A stretch of 64,000 bases of DNA from Mesorhizobium sp. M1B.F.Ca.ET.045.04.1.1 (GCF_003952465.1 NZ_CP034448.1:3139001-3203000); one strand, 5' to 3'. Positions 53,282-62,896 are shown, counted from the stretch's first letter. Numbers and translations: made by a program. The notes: generated from the letters alone by a model not told the origin.

Positions 53282-53535
53282 TGGATTCCTCCCGAATGCC
53301 CCAGCCTTTACCCCAAATATGGCAGACATTCGGCCAACCCTACGCATTCGAAACTAGGCAAGTTGGACGGGACCTCTGCAAATCACACTGTCGACTGGCG
53401 TCAGTTCTGTAGAATCCGTGAAGGCACCTACGGAAAAGAAGAGCGCGATCGCGAGCAGGATAAACGCGCCGGGGGAGGGCACATCACGAAGCCGCCCGCA
53501 TTGGCGGCGCGGTTCTAGCGTCGAGGATAAGATAA

Positions 53536-53571
53536 AGCCCGACGCATGCTAGGGAGCATAGGCGCCGGGCT
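53536..53571 (-). terminator. Long imperfect hairpin
   Basis: AGCCCGACGCATGCT, AGGG, AGCATAGGCGCCGGGCT with one bulge and one mismatch; on the minus strand the stem is followed by TTATCTTATC. Resembles the hairpin at 54258-54294 in layout (GCCC...GGGC ends). Confidence 0.4.
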
Positions 53572-53689
53572 CGCTGCGAGAGACGGTCCCAAATCTGAAC
53601 CGACCCACATTGCAACAATTCACAGCCAGCGAATGGGTTCCCCAAAGAGGGTCATCAAGGGTGACGGTTCGTGGCTGTTCTCTTGCTCC

Positions 53690-54028
53690 TAGCTTCGCGG
53701 CCTTGCCAATATCAACATCGAAGATTTCCAGACTCCGTCACGGTCCCCTTCGCATATCTTCGTGTTCGGCGGGACAGGAGCGGGCGGCAACAAAACTGGC
53801 CATATACCTCTGCGGAAACCTGCCTCACGTCCGTTGAGAAAGAGACTGGCCTGCATCGGTCGCCACATGATTTCCGGAGCGTGTTCGCCACGGGCCGGCG
53901 ATTTGTCGCCCGATGATATCCCGAGTCGCTTTCGAGGCTGCCGTCAAGAAAGAAGGCATGCCGTTCGATTGATTGAGGCTGGTTCTCGCCACTCCCTAAC
54001 CCGCTCGCCTAAGCGGACTGTCGGCTAA
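53690..54028 (+). pseudogene. Phage-type tyrosine integrase, decayed C-terminal fragment
   Basis: Parts of the integrase end appear in alternating frames: VFGGTGAGGNKTGHI in one; VEKETGLHRSPHDFRSVFAT in another, which is the HxxR box (usual form ATGIRxSPHDLRRTFAT); and AGDLSPDDI back in the first. No nucleophile Tyr is reached. At least two frame changes. Boundaries approximate. Confidence 0.6.
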
Positions 54029-54201
54029 TCATTTGCCAGCAACCGCGCCTCGCGGAGAAGTGAGTTCGGACTGTTGCCGAGCATCTTGATAAGGTCACGT
54101 GCTTGAGCTTCGGTAATGCCGGTTTCCCGCACGAGAAACTGCACCCGAAAGTCCTTCTGCGCCTGCACGCGCTCGGCGCGTTCTTGATCGTTCTCAGCCA
54201 T
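54025..54201 (-). CDS. DUF3606-like small protein
   Basis: 58 residues, from the ATG at 54201 to a TAG at 54025: MAENDQERAERVQAQKDFRV, then GITEAQARDLIKMLGNSPNS and LLREARLLAND. The GIxxAQARDLIxxxGN pattern is that of the small DUF3606 family common in rhizobia. Good coding bias. Function unknown. Confidence 0.75.
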   Translation of the reverse strand: MAENDQERAERVQAQKDFRVQFLVRETGITEAQARDLIKMLGNSPNSLLREARLLAND

Positions 54202-54250
54202 AGGAAACGTCCCCAGTCAGCCAGAACCCAGCGCCAACGAATTTGTTCCA

Positions 54251-54294
54251 ACAAAAAAGGCCCATCGCAGCTAATGAGCGTAAGCGACGGGCCT
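54251..54294 (-). terminator. Rho-independent terminator, minus strand
   Basis: AGGCCCGTCGC/GCGATGGGCCT stem (one mismatch, 15-base loop) followed on the minus strand by TTTTTTG. It would stop transcription arriving from the direction of the Lrp remnant. Confidence 0.65.
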
Positions 54295-54448
54295 CCTGCA
54301 ATTAGGAGCGGTTACACCTGGAGGGATCGGCCGCTACGCCGCAAATCACCAAGCCGTGAATTCGTTCCACAATTGAACACGGTATTCTCTTCGCGTCCGA
54401 ACCCGTTCTATGAGATAGTCTGCATAAACCGCGCCGAGGGCGGCGGCC

Positions 54449-54661
54449 ATGTCAGTGTCGCGTTCCAGTGGTGTCTACTGGCCCGCTGATCTGGATATGC
54501 TCCAGCGGGTGTTTGACCGCTTGTGCAATGAGCGCCGCCTAGCCAAGAAAGACCGGGAGCAGCGTGCATTCCTGGCCACGGAACTGTTCCAACTTTTCCA
54601 TGACGGCACCACCGACGAATCTGATCTACTGCGCACGCTTTCGAAGCGCCGCAGGGCATAA
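54449..54661 (+). CDS. Small conserved hypothetical protein
   Basis: 70 residues, start ATG at 54449. The pattern LDMLQRVFDRLCNERRLAKK and AFLATELFQLFHDGTTDESD occurs in many small rhizobial proteins of unknown function. Good codon bias; intact among relics. Confidence 0.65.
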   Translation: MSVSRSSGVYWPADLDMLQRVFDRLCNERRLAKKDREQRAFLATELFQLFHDGTTDESDLLRTLSKRRRA

Positions 54662-54837
54662 CCGTCGGCGTTCACCCTCTTCCTTTCGGCGCTGATGCCG
54701 TTATCCTCGGCAACTGCAAGTCTGCTGGCCGCTAGGTGTCCCATCTCCTTGGAAAGCGCTGCGGGCTTCAGAGGGGTCAGCATGCCGGCTCGACGGTGCT
54801 GGCCCCTCTTCGTTCTCTGGAGCGCGTTGCGGCGCAC

Positions 54838-55242
54838 CTACATCATCGGCAGAACTGTCGACTGCTTGAACTGACCTAAAGCAAAGCTCGATTCGATCGA
54901 GGCCACCCCTTCGAGTCTCGTCAGTTTCTGCTTGAGAAACGCCTCGTAGGCAGGCAGGTCCTTCACCACGACACGAAGCAGATAGTCCCGCTGTCCGGTC
55001 ATGAGATAGCAATCGACGATCTCCGGCCATCGCGCCACCGCCGCGGCAAACCGATCGAGTTCCTCCTCACGCTGGCGTTCGAGCTTGATCGACACGAACA
55101 CGCTGATCGGCAAGCCAGCCTTAGCCTGGTCAACCACCGCGACATAGCCCTTGATGATCCCGGCAGTCTCCAAGTTGCGGACGCGGCGCGCACAGGGCGA
55201 GGCTGACAGGCCGGCCCTAAGACCGAGTTCTTCGGTCGTGGT
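54838..55242 (-). pseudogene. Lrp/AsnC regulator copy lacking its N-terminal codons
   Basis: Nearly identical in sequence to the intact Lrp gene at 62282-62761 over the region from TTEELGLRAGLSASPCARRV to SFALGQFKQSTVLPM. The first about 25 codons are missing from this strand: they lie immediately next to it on the plus strand (55248-55318), reversed. The last residues are also changed. Not expected to make a working protein. Confidence 0.85.
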
Positions 55243-55247
55243 GAACT

Positions 55248-55967
55248 GTGCCAGGATCGGAAATCGACGAAATTGACCGCAGACTGCTCGTCTCGCTCCG
55301 GGAAGACGCGCGGCTGACGGTGGCGATCATTATGCGCTTTGCCTTCGAGTACATTCAGCGTGACGGGGCCAAGGAGCCAGATGAAGTCAGCTGGTTAACC
55401 GATGCAGCCGGCGGAGCAGTCTACCTTCGGCTGTCGACGCGCACGATCGAGCAGCCGAGGCGCGACATCGACGACCGGCTGGCCGGGGACATCGTCAACG
55501 GCGCCTACTGGCTTCGTCCTCCTGGCCCGAACGCTCAGCTCGTCATTGCCTATACGGGAGCGCTCGCACCCGAGGCGATCGAAGCGGTCGGGCTCATGGC
55601 AGAAGATCGTCGCGACGTCGGGCTGCTGGCGGTGACTTCGGCCGATCGCCTGCACGCGGGCTGGACTGCGGCGCAGCGAGGCCGTGAGCGAGGCCTAAGC
55701 CACGCTCGCAGCCACGTCGAACGGTTGCTGGCGGCCGTGCCAGGGACCTGCCCGCTGGTGACGCTGGTCGACGGCCATCCAGCAACGCTTTCGTGGCTCG
55801 GCGGTGTGCATGGCCACCGGACTCGAGCCTTGGGGGTCGAGCGTTTCGGGCAAACCGGCACCATTGCGGACCTCTACCGACACTACGGCATCGACGCTCA
55901 AGGCATCATGGCGGCAGCCCAGGCGATAAGCGTTGGCAAACCAATCCGATATTTGCGGGCGCAGTGA
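55248..55967 (+). pseudogene. Fusion of inverted Lrp N-terminus and pyruvate dehydrogenase E1/transketolase-like C-terminus
   Basis: An open frame of 239 residues. The first 24 (MPGSEIDEIDRRLLVSLRED) equal the start of the intact Lrp protein; from residue 25 it is the C-terminal third of an AceE-like E1/transketolase (MRFAFEYIQRDGAKEPDE, LLAVTSADRLHAGWTAAQRG, FGQTGTIADLYRHYGIDAQG). The thiamine-binding part is absent. It is the rearranged remnant of a second Lrp-E1 locus; the frame stayed open by chance or after selection. Confidence 0.78.
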
Positions 55968-56108
55968 TTGTTGCGGGCGCTCGCCGATGACGGCCGGCCG
56001 GTTGGCGGCCTTCATCGGCCAGCGCTTGGATGGCGGACTGAACGAGCTCGAAGCGCGTGGCGACTGGTCACGGGCCAAAGGCTCTCGCGGCAAGGCTGGA
56101 TTTGCGGC

Positions 56109-56297
56109 CTAGCTTCTTGCGAATGATTGGTCTTCCAAGGCGTAGCCACCAAGTCGAACAGTGCGGATCACGTCAGCGTGCAGGAACTGCCTGAAGCATC
56201 GTCGCAGTCGGCTGATATGAACGTCCACCGTTCGCGGGCCGACAAAGACGTTGCGCGGCCAGGCGATTTTGATCAGCTCTTCGCGGGCCTCAGACGT
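56109..56297 (-). pseudogene. OmpR/PhoB-type response regulator, C-terminal fragment
   Basis: SEAREELIKIAWPRNVFVGP, RTVDVHISRLRRCFRQFLHA and VIRTVRLGGYALED form the end of a winged-helix DNA-binding domain. The receiver domain is missing; the fragment ends abruptly at about 56290 where a YihY remnant begins on the other strand. Confidence 0.75.
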
Positions 56298-56956
56298 CTT
56301 TGGCGAGATGCAGCAGTCGCTGAATAAGATCTGGAAAGTGGAACCAAGCGACATCTCGTTTTCGAGCCTGGTGCGGGCGAGGGCGGCGATTCTTGGCCTC
56401 GTGGCGGCACTCGGCTTCATGCTCCTGATCTCCCTCGCGGCGAGCGCGGCTAATCTCGGCATTGAGGGGTGTGGTCAACCAGCGCCTGCCGTTCGACGAA
56501 CTGGTCGTGAGTTCCATCAACATGATCTTTTCGTTCCTGCTGATCACGCTGCTCTTCGCCGCGATCTACAAGATCCTGCCGGACCGCAGTCTCAAATGGC
56601 GTGATGTCGCTGTCGGCGCCCTGGTCACCGCGCTTCTGTTCACCATCGGAAAGTCGCTGATCAGCCGGTAGATCGGCAGCAGTTCGATCGCGAACTCCTA
56701 CGGCGCCGCGGGTGCGCTGATGGTGGTGTTGCTGTGGGTCTATTACCCGGCTCAGATCTATCTGTTCGGCGCCGAAATCACGCGCGCCTATTCGATGATC
56801 AGCGGAAGCTGCGCCGATCTCGCACCGGTTGTGAAGCAAAACGTCGAAAAAGACCCAAAGATGAAGAATCGCCGTGTGCTTGATAAGGGGGCCTACTTGT
56901 CCAGGCTGGCCTGCGCCTCCATGGAACCGAGTCCCCTTAAACGACTTATGATTTAG
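56290..56956 (+). pseudogene. YihY/BrkB-family membrane protein remnant
   Basis: Begins in mid-gene (DVFGEMQQSLNKIWKVEPSD), changes frame near 56460, continues as VNQRLPFDELVVSSINMIFS, and is cut by an in-frame TAG at 56669-56671 just before IGSSSIANSYGAAGALMVVL and LWVYYPAQIYLFGAEITRAY. The N-terminal half is missing. Three independent lesions. Confidence 0.85.
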
Positions 56957-56981
56957 GGCCGGGCGTAACCTTAGTAGTGAC

Positions 56982-58079
56982 ATGGCCTACGATCGAAACC
57001 GCATTTCACCTGCTCGCGATACGGAGACAGGCTTGCGGCGAGCCAAGCGCAACCGTTTCATCATCGTCATCGGCGCCTCCGCTGGCGGGGTGGAACCGCT
57101 GAAGCAGATCGTGCGCGACCTGCCCGCCGATCTGCCGGCAGCCGTGTTCATCGTGCTCCATGTCGGCCAGGTCAGCTACCTGCCGGAAATCCTCGATCGC
57201 GTGGCAACCCTCAAAACCTCGGTGGCCAAGAACGGCGCGACCTGCAAGGCCGGCAACATCTATGTGGCGCCGCCCGGCTTCCATCTTCTGCTGCATGACG
57301 ATCACATGATGCTGCGGCGTGGCCCGCGCGAAAACCTCGCGCGGCCAGCGATAGACCCGCTGTTCCGCTCGGCGGCGCTCAGCTATGGCGCCAGCGTCAT
57401 CGGCGTGCTGCTTTCGGGCTCCCTTTCCGACGGCACCGCCGGCCTGAGGGCCATCAAGGCTGTTGGCGGGCTTACGGTCGTCCAGCATCCGAAGGACACG
57501 CTGGTACCTTCCATGGTGGAGAGTGCGCTGCATTACGTCGAGATCGACCATTGCTTACCGGCGGCCGAGCTGGGCGGCTTGCTGGCGAAGCTGGCCGCCG
57601 AGCCGGCCGGGGAAACCTTGGCTGCGCCGCCGGGTGTGAGGCTGGAAGCGGCAATCGCTGCACTGGAGCATTCGACGATGAAAAATGAAGATCGACTTGG
57701 CGAACTCTCGGTGTTTACATGCCCGGAATGCCACGGGCCGCTGTGGGAGATCGAAGACGGTGACATGCTGCGCTATCGGTGCCATACCGGGCACGCCTTT
57801 ACCGCCGACGCGGTGATGGAAGCGCAGGCGATCGAGGCCGACGAGATCCTGTGGAGCCTGCTGCGATCGCACCAGCAGCGGGCAGAGTTCGCCCGGCGCA
57901 TGGCGGAGCGGGAAAAGACACAGCATCGCTCCCAACTCGCCAGCGAGTTTGGCCGGCGGGCGAAGGAATACGAAGCGGATGCCGCTCTGATCGAGCGCAT
58001 CCTCGAAAGCAGACGGGTGCAGGCAACAGACGATGGCGCAGTCGGCGAGGAAGGCAAGCACAAGGAAGGCAAGGGCTAA
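56982..58079 (+). CDS. CheB-type methylesterase-like protein with C-terminal zinc-ribbon-like domain
   Basis: 365 residues without a receiver domain. Catalytic triad visible: Ser in IIVIGASAGGVEPL near residue 33, His in FIVLHVGQVSYLP, Asp in LLSGSLSDGTAGLRA. After residue 230 comes CPECHGPLWEIEDGDMLRYR followed by CHTGHAF, a probable zinc site, and a helical tail. Such stand-alone CheB proteins accompany CheB-CheR hybrid kinases rather than chemotaxis operons. Overlaps the next gene by 47 bases. Confidence 0.88.
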   Translation: MAYDRNRISPARDTETGLRRAKRNRFIIVIGASAGGVEPLKQIVRDLPADLPAAVFIVLHVGQVSYLPEILDRVATLKTSVAKNGATCKAGNIYVAPPGFHLLLHDDHMMLRRGPRENLARPAIDPLFRSAALSYGASVIGVLLSGSLSDGTAGLRAIKAVGGLTVVQHPKDTLVPSMVESALHYVEIDHCLPAAELGGLLAKLAAEPAGETLAAPPGVRLEAAIAALEHSTMKNEDRLGELSVFTCPECHGPLWEIEDGDMLRYRCHTGHAFTADAVMEAQAIEADEILWSLLRSHQQRAEFARRMAEREKTQHRSQLASEFGRRAKEYEADAALIERILESRRVQATDDGAVGEEGKHKEGKG

Positions 58080-61000
58080 TTCGCGCGAAAGCGCGAAAGA
58101 GTTCGCGCCCTTCCCCATCATCGGAATTGGCGCGTCGGCGGGCGGAATCGGGGCGCTGCAGAAATTCTTTCCTGAAGTTCCGGTCGACAGCGGCTTTGCC
58201 TATGTGGTGATCCAGCATCTCGACGCCGAGCACGAGAGCGTGCTCGCAAGCATCATCCAGCGCTCGACCGCGATCGAAACGAAAACGGCGGCAGAGGGGC
58301 TGAAGATCGAGCCCGACCACATCTACGTCACGCCTCCGGGCGTCTCGGTGACCGTCGAGGGGCAGCGTTTTCATGTGGCCAAGATGGCCACCATGCGCGC
58401 TAGGCGGACGCCGATCGACGATTTCTTTGCCTCGCTGGCACACGACCAGGCGGAAAATGCAGCCGGGATAATCCTTTCCGGAACGGGCAGCGACGGCACC
58501 ATCGGGCTGAGGGCAATCAAGGAGCGCGGCGGGCTGACGCTGGCCCAGGAGAGCGCCGAATATGACGGCATGATGCGCAGCGCCGTCCAGAGCGGCATGA
58601 TCGACATGGTGCTTCCCGCGGAACAAATGGCCGCGAAGCTGGTCGGCTATTTCAGCCACGCCAACCGTACCGAAAGCGAGCGCGACCGGCGCAAGCGCGA
58701 CGTGGCGGAACAGCTTTCGCGCATCGCGGCGCTGCTTCGCACACGCACCGGCCATGATTTCAGCGGCTACAAGGACAACACCATCCTGCGGCGTATCCAG
58801 CGCCGCATGCAGGTGCTTCAGATCGACGAGCCGGCCGCCTTCTACGAGCGGCTGCGCGACGAGCCGCAGCAGGTGGACCTTCTGTTCCAGGACCTCTTGA
58901 TCGGCGTGACCAGTTTCTTCCGCGATCCGCAGGCCTTCGAAGGGGTCGAACGCTTCGTCATTCCCAAACTGTTCGAGAACCGCAAGCCGGACGAGACGAT
59001 CAGGGTGTGGGTGCCTGGCTGCGCCACCGGCGAGGAAGCCTATTCGATCGCCATGCTCTTGAAGGAGAACGCGCCGCGAGGCGCTGCCTCGCCCAACCTG
59101 CAGATCTTCGCCACCGACATCGACGAGCGGGCGCTGGAAATCGCCCGCGCCGGTCGCTACCCGGCGACGATCGCAACCGACGTGACACCGAAGCGGCTGA
59201 AGGAGTTCTTTTCGCGCGAGGACGGCACCTATCGCGTCGCAGCCGAGCTGCGGGAAATCTGTCTGTTCTCGGCGCACAATCTCTTGCGCGATCCGCCCTT
59301 TTCCAAGCTCGACCTGGTCGCCTGCCGCAACCTTTTGATCTACATGGGGTCGGAGCTGCAGGAAAAGATCGTCCCGATCTTCTACTACGCGCTGCGCAAC
59401 AACGGCTATCTCTTCCTCGGATCATCCGAGAACGTAACGCGCCACGCGCGCCTGTTCTCGACCATCGACAAGGCGAGCCGCATCTTCCAGAAGCGCAGCG
59501 GGGTCGCCATGCAGCGGCTGCCGGAGTTCCCGCTGGCGGCGGCGGCCAGGCAGGCGCCCCCGCTTGCGCGCCGGGCGGCGACGGCGACAACCCTGCGGGA
59601 GGTTGCGGAACGGGTCCTCGTCGAGCGCTATGCGCCGGCCTATGTCATCATCAACGCCGACGGCGAGCTGATGCACAGCTCGGGAGGCACTGGCAAGTAT
59701 CTGGAGCTGGCCGCCGGCGCTCCAGACCACAACGTCTTCTCCATGGCCAGGCGCGGGCTGCGCATGGATTTGCGGGCAGCGATCCACAAGGCCGTCAGCA
59801 CCGGACAGGTGGCGATCCAGAACAAGATCACCATAGGCACCAATGGCGGACGCCAGACCATCAGCCTGGCCGTGCAGCCGCTGCCGCCCGACGGCTCAGC
59901 GGACCCACTCTACATGCTGGTCTTCCGCGACATCGGCGGCATCAAGCCGGAGGCCGATGACGAGCCGGTCCACACGACCGACGATGTCGAGAGCGCCAAT
60001 GTCAGCCAGCTCGAAAAAGAGCTGAGGGAAACCAGAGAGCGGCTGCAGATCACGACGGAGGAACTCGAATCCTCCAATGAGGAGTTGAAGTCCTCGAACG
60101 AGGAACTGTCCTCCATCAACGAGGAGCTGCAATCGTCCAACGAGGAACTGGAGACTTCCAAGGAAGAGCTGCAGTCGATCAACGAGGAACTGCAGACCGT
60201 CAATTCCGAGCTCAACATCCGCGTCGACGAGCTCAGCCGCGCCAACAACGACATGGCGAACCTGCTCGAAAGCACGCAGATCGCCACCGTTTTCCTCGAC
60301 CGCGACCTCTGCATCAAGAGCTTCACGCCCACCGCTCGCGACCTGTTCAGGCTGGTTGAAAGCGATGTCGGCCGGCCGCTCGCGCATGTGCGCCCGCGCT
60401 TTGCCGCCGACGGACTTCAGGCCGACATGGAGCAGGTGCTGCGGCGGCTGGGCACCATCGAACGGCAGATCGAGGGCGCCGAAAGCGGCAACGCCTACAT
60501 CATGCGCATGATGCCTTATCGCACCGTCGACAATGTCATCGCCGGAGTCGTCGTCACCTTCGTCGACGTTACCCAGATCGCCCAGGCGGAGGCAAAGATC
60601 GGCGCGCTCTCGCACGACCTGCGCAACCGCCTCGAAAGTCTGGAGACTATCCTGGACCTTGTGCCGGTAGGCATTTTTATCGCCGAGGACGGCAACGGCG
60701 AGGCGATCCGCGCCAACCGCCGCGCGACGGAACTCGCCGGACGGCGCGCCACCACGGACGGCAAGCTGACGCAGGTGCCGGCCGGGCTGCCGCTGATGAT
60801 CGATGGCGCTGCAGTGGCAACGGGCGATCAGCCCCTGCAGAAGGCGATGCGAACGGGCAAGGCCATCCCCGGCTATGAGGCGCGGATCGCACGGTCGGAC
60901 GGATCGAGCATCGACGTGATGATGTCGGCCAATCCGCTGTTCGACGAATCCGGCAAGGTGCGCGGCGCGATTGCGACCCTGGTCGACATATCGAACCACA

Positions 61001-61653
61001 AGGAAGCGGAACGCAGCCAGGAAAGGCTTCTGCATGAACTGCAGCACCGCGTAAAAAACATCCTCGCCACGATCACGGCGCTGGCCTCGCGCATGATCCG
61101 CTCGTCAAATTCGATGGGCGAATTCTCGACCTCGTTCCAGGATCGGCTGCACGCGATGGCCCGTACGCATGAGGTGCTGTCGTCCTACAATTGGGGCGAT
61201 GCCGACCTCGAGCAGCTGCTCAGGGCGATGCTCTCTCCCTACAGCAGCGAACGCCAGAGCCTCGTTGTCCACGGCCGGCCGCTCCACCTCGATGGAGTGA
61301 CGGCGGCGACGCTCGGCATGGTGTTCTTCGAGCTTGCCAGCAACGCCGCCAAATACGGAGCGCTTTCCGTCGACACCGGGCGCGTCGAAGTCTCCTGGGG
61401 CTTCGCGAAGCCGGGCATGTTGTCGGTCACCTGGAAGGAAATCGGCGGGCCGGCCGTGGCAGAGCCATCCCGCATGAATTTTGGAACAACTTTCATCCAG
61501 CAGAGTTTAAAGTACGAATTGAGGGGAAGTGTAGATTTGAACTTCAGGCCCGCCGGCTTCGAGTGCCGACTTGAGATTCCCTTGCCCCGAACGGAAACTG
61601 TCGACCAGTTGCCTAGCACGAATGAACAAGAGCGCCCCATTGTCCGGCCTTAA
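58033..61653 (+). CDS. CheB-CheR fusion with coiled coil, PAS domains and HWE histidine kinase
   Basis: 1206 residues. Order: CheB (GIGASAGGIGALQKF near 32, GTGSDGTIGLRA near 152), CheR (VPGCATGEEAYSIAM near 326, SAM site), a Glu/Ser-rich coiled coil at about 675-732 built of NEEL repeats, a PAS domain at about 740-860, a second PAS at about 870-990, and a HWE/HisKA_2 kinase with the phospho-His in LHELQHRVKNILATITAL near 1005 and the N-box FELASNAAKYGALS. No transmembrane segment. Combines methylation-type and phosphorelay modules in one protein; output is probably the response regulator encoded next. Confidence 0.92.
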   Translation: MAQSARKASTRKARANSRESAKEFAPFPIIGIGASAGGIGALQKFFPEVPVDSGFAYVVIQHLDAEHESVLASIIQRSTAIETKTAAEGLKIEPDHIYVTPPGVSVTVEGQRFHVAKMATMRARRTPIDDFFASLAHDQAENAAGIILSGTGSDGTIGLRAIKERGGLTLAQESAEYDGMMRSAVQSGMIDMVLPAEQMAAKLVGYFSHANRTESERDRRKRDVAEQLSRIAALLRTRTGHDFSGYKDNTILRRIQRRMQVLQIDEPAAFYERLRDEPQQVDLLFQDLLIGVTSFFRDPQAFEGVERFVIPKLFENRKPDETIRVWVPGCATGEEAYSIAMLLKENAPRGAASPNLQIFATDIDERALEIARAGRYPATIATDVTPKRLKEFFSREDGTYRVAAELREICLFSAHNLLRDPPFSKLDLVACRNLLIYMGSELQEKIVPIFYYALRNNGYLFLGSSENVTRHARLFSTIDKASRIFQKRSGVAMQRLPEFPLAAAARQAPPLARRAATATTLREVAERVLVERYAPAYVIINADGELMHSSGGTGKYLELAAGAPDHNVFSMARRGLRMDLRAAIHKAVSTGQVAIQNKITIGTNGGRQTISLAVQPLPPDGSADPLYMLVFRDIGGIKPEADDEPVHTTDDVESANVSQLEKELRETRERLQITTEELESSNEELKSSNEELSSINEELQSSNEELETSKEELQSINEELQTVNSELNIRVDELSRANNDMANLLESTQIATVFLDRDLCIKSFTPTARDLFRLVESDVGRPLAHVRPRFAADGLQADMEQVLRRLGTIERQIEGAESGNAYIMRMMPYRTVDNVIAGVVVTFVDVTQIAQAEAKIGALSHDLRNRLESLETILDLVPVGIFIAEDGNGEAIRANRRATELAGRRATTDGKLTQVPAGLPLMIDGAAVATGDQPLQKAMRTGKAIPGYEARIARSDGSSIDVMMSANPLFDESGKVRGAIATLVDISNHKEAERSQERLLHELQHRVKNILATITALASRMIRSSNSMGEFSTSFQDRLHAMARTHEVLSSYNWGDADLEQLLRAMLSPYSSERQSLVVHGRPLHLDGVTAATLGMVFFELASNAAKYGALSVDTGRVEVSWGFAKPGMLSVTWKEIGGPAVAEPSRMNFGTTFIQQSLKYELRGSVDLNFRPAGFECRLEIPLPRTETVDQLPSTNEQERPIVRP

Positions 61654-62002
61654 GATCCTCGTCGTCGAGGACTCGTTCCTGGTTGCGCTCGATCTCTCCG
61701 ACGAATTGACCGATGCAGGGTGCGATGTCGTCGGTCCCGCGCCCTCCGTCGAGGAGGCGCTCGAACAGATCGATGGCGTCGAGCTGGACGGGGCGGTGCT
61801 CGACGTCAACCTGCATGGCGAACGCAGCTTCCCGCTCGCCGAGCACCTCGCCACCCGCGATGTCACTTTTGTTTTTCTCACCGGCTATGACAGCTCCACC
61901 GTCTTTCCCGATCAGTTCCGCGATTCGCCAAGACTGTCGAAGCCCGTCGACACCAGATTGCTCATCGAGGCGGTTTCACGTTTCAGCCAGCATAGGCATT
62001 GA
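61622..62002 (+). CDS. Single-domain response regulator
   Basis: 126 residues, start ATG at 61622, 32 bases inside the kinase gene. Receiver domain only: acidic pair in ILVVEDSFLVALDL, phospho-acceptor Asp in GAVLDVNLHGE, Thr in FVFLTGYDSS and Lys in RLSKPVDTRLL. In the alphaproteobacterial HWE pathways such single-domain regulators take phosphate from the kinase and act by protein contact. Confidence 0.92.
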   Translation: MNKSAPLSGLKILVVEDSFLVALDLSDELTDAGCDVVGPAPSVEEALEQIDGVELDGAVLDVNLHGERSFPLAEHLATRDVTFVFLTGYDSSTVFPDQFRDSPRLSKPVDTRLLIEAVSRFSQHRH

Positions 62003-62281
62003 GGCCTCGCGGGTTCTTTCCCGCAGCAATTTTCCACCGCCCGTGTGTCGCCACGCACCGGTCCATGACAACGAAAGGATCAGCTTGGGGGCGCGGCGCC
62101 TGACGGCCGGATCGGCCGACCTTGCGGCGGAACAAAACATCTAATTGCGCGGTTCGGCCCGGGACACAGAGGCGGCACCACAAGTGTACATCATCGGCAG
62201 CATCACGGTCTGGCCCTCGATTGGCTTGTTCGATCATCACTTGCTGGCATGGTCGGGCGTGCGGCGGCCCCACACAATTCC

Positions 62282-62761
62282 TCATCCCTCCTTAACCATC
62301 GGCAGAACTGTCGACTGCTTGATCTGACCCAAAGCAAAGCTCGATTCGATCGAGGCCACCCCTTCGAGTCTCGTCAGTTTCTGCTTGAGAAAGGCCTCGT
62401 AGGCAGGCAGGTCCTTCACCACGACACGAAGCAGATAGTCCCGCTGTCCGGTCATGAGGTAGCAATCGACGATCTCTGGCCATCGCCCCACCGCCGCTGC
62501 AAACCGATCGAGTTCCTCCTCACGCTGGCGTTCGAGCTTGATCGACACGAACACGCTGATCGGCAAGCCAACCTTAGCCTGGTCAACCACCGCGACATAG
62601 CCCTTGATGATCCCGGCAGTCTCCATGTTGCGGACGCGGCGCGCACAGGGCGAGGCTGACAGGCCGGCCCTAAGCCCGAGTTCTTCGGTCGTCAGCCGCG
62701 CGTCTTCCTGGAGCGAGACGAGCAGTCTGCGGTCAATTTCGTCGATTTCCGATCTTGGCAC
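62282..62761 (-). CDS. Lrp/AsnC-family transcriptional regulator, intact copy
   Basis: 159 residues from a GTG at 62761, with AAGGAG about 9 bases upstream. HTH at LTTEELGLRAGLSASPCARR, then the RAM ligand domain with GQRDYLLRVVVKDLPAYEAF. Divergent from an E1/transketolase-like gene, so the latter is the most likely target. A rearranged copy of the same pair lies at 54.8-56.0 kb. Confidence 0.92.
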   Translation of the reverse strand: MPRSEIDEIDRRLLVSLQEDARLTTEELGLRAGLSASPCARRVRNMETAGIIKGYVAVVDQAKVGLPISVFVSIKLERQREEELDRFAAAVGRWPEIVDCYLMTGQRDYLLRVVVKDLPAYEAFLKQKLTRLEGVASIESSFALGQIKQSTVLPMVKEG

Positions 62762-62896
62762 AGTTCACCACTCCTTGACTGTTTCTTCGCTCATGCAGCC
62801 AATTTTACCCGCAACTGCGCTCAACAATAGCCACTTTCACTTTCGATACGCCTCTACATTTCTGGGCACAGGCTTACGATGGAGATGGAGGTATCG

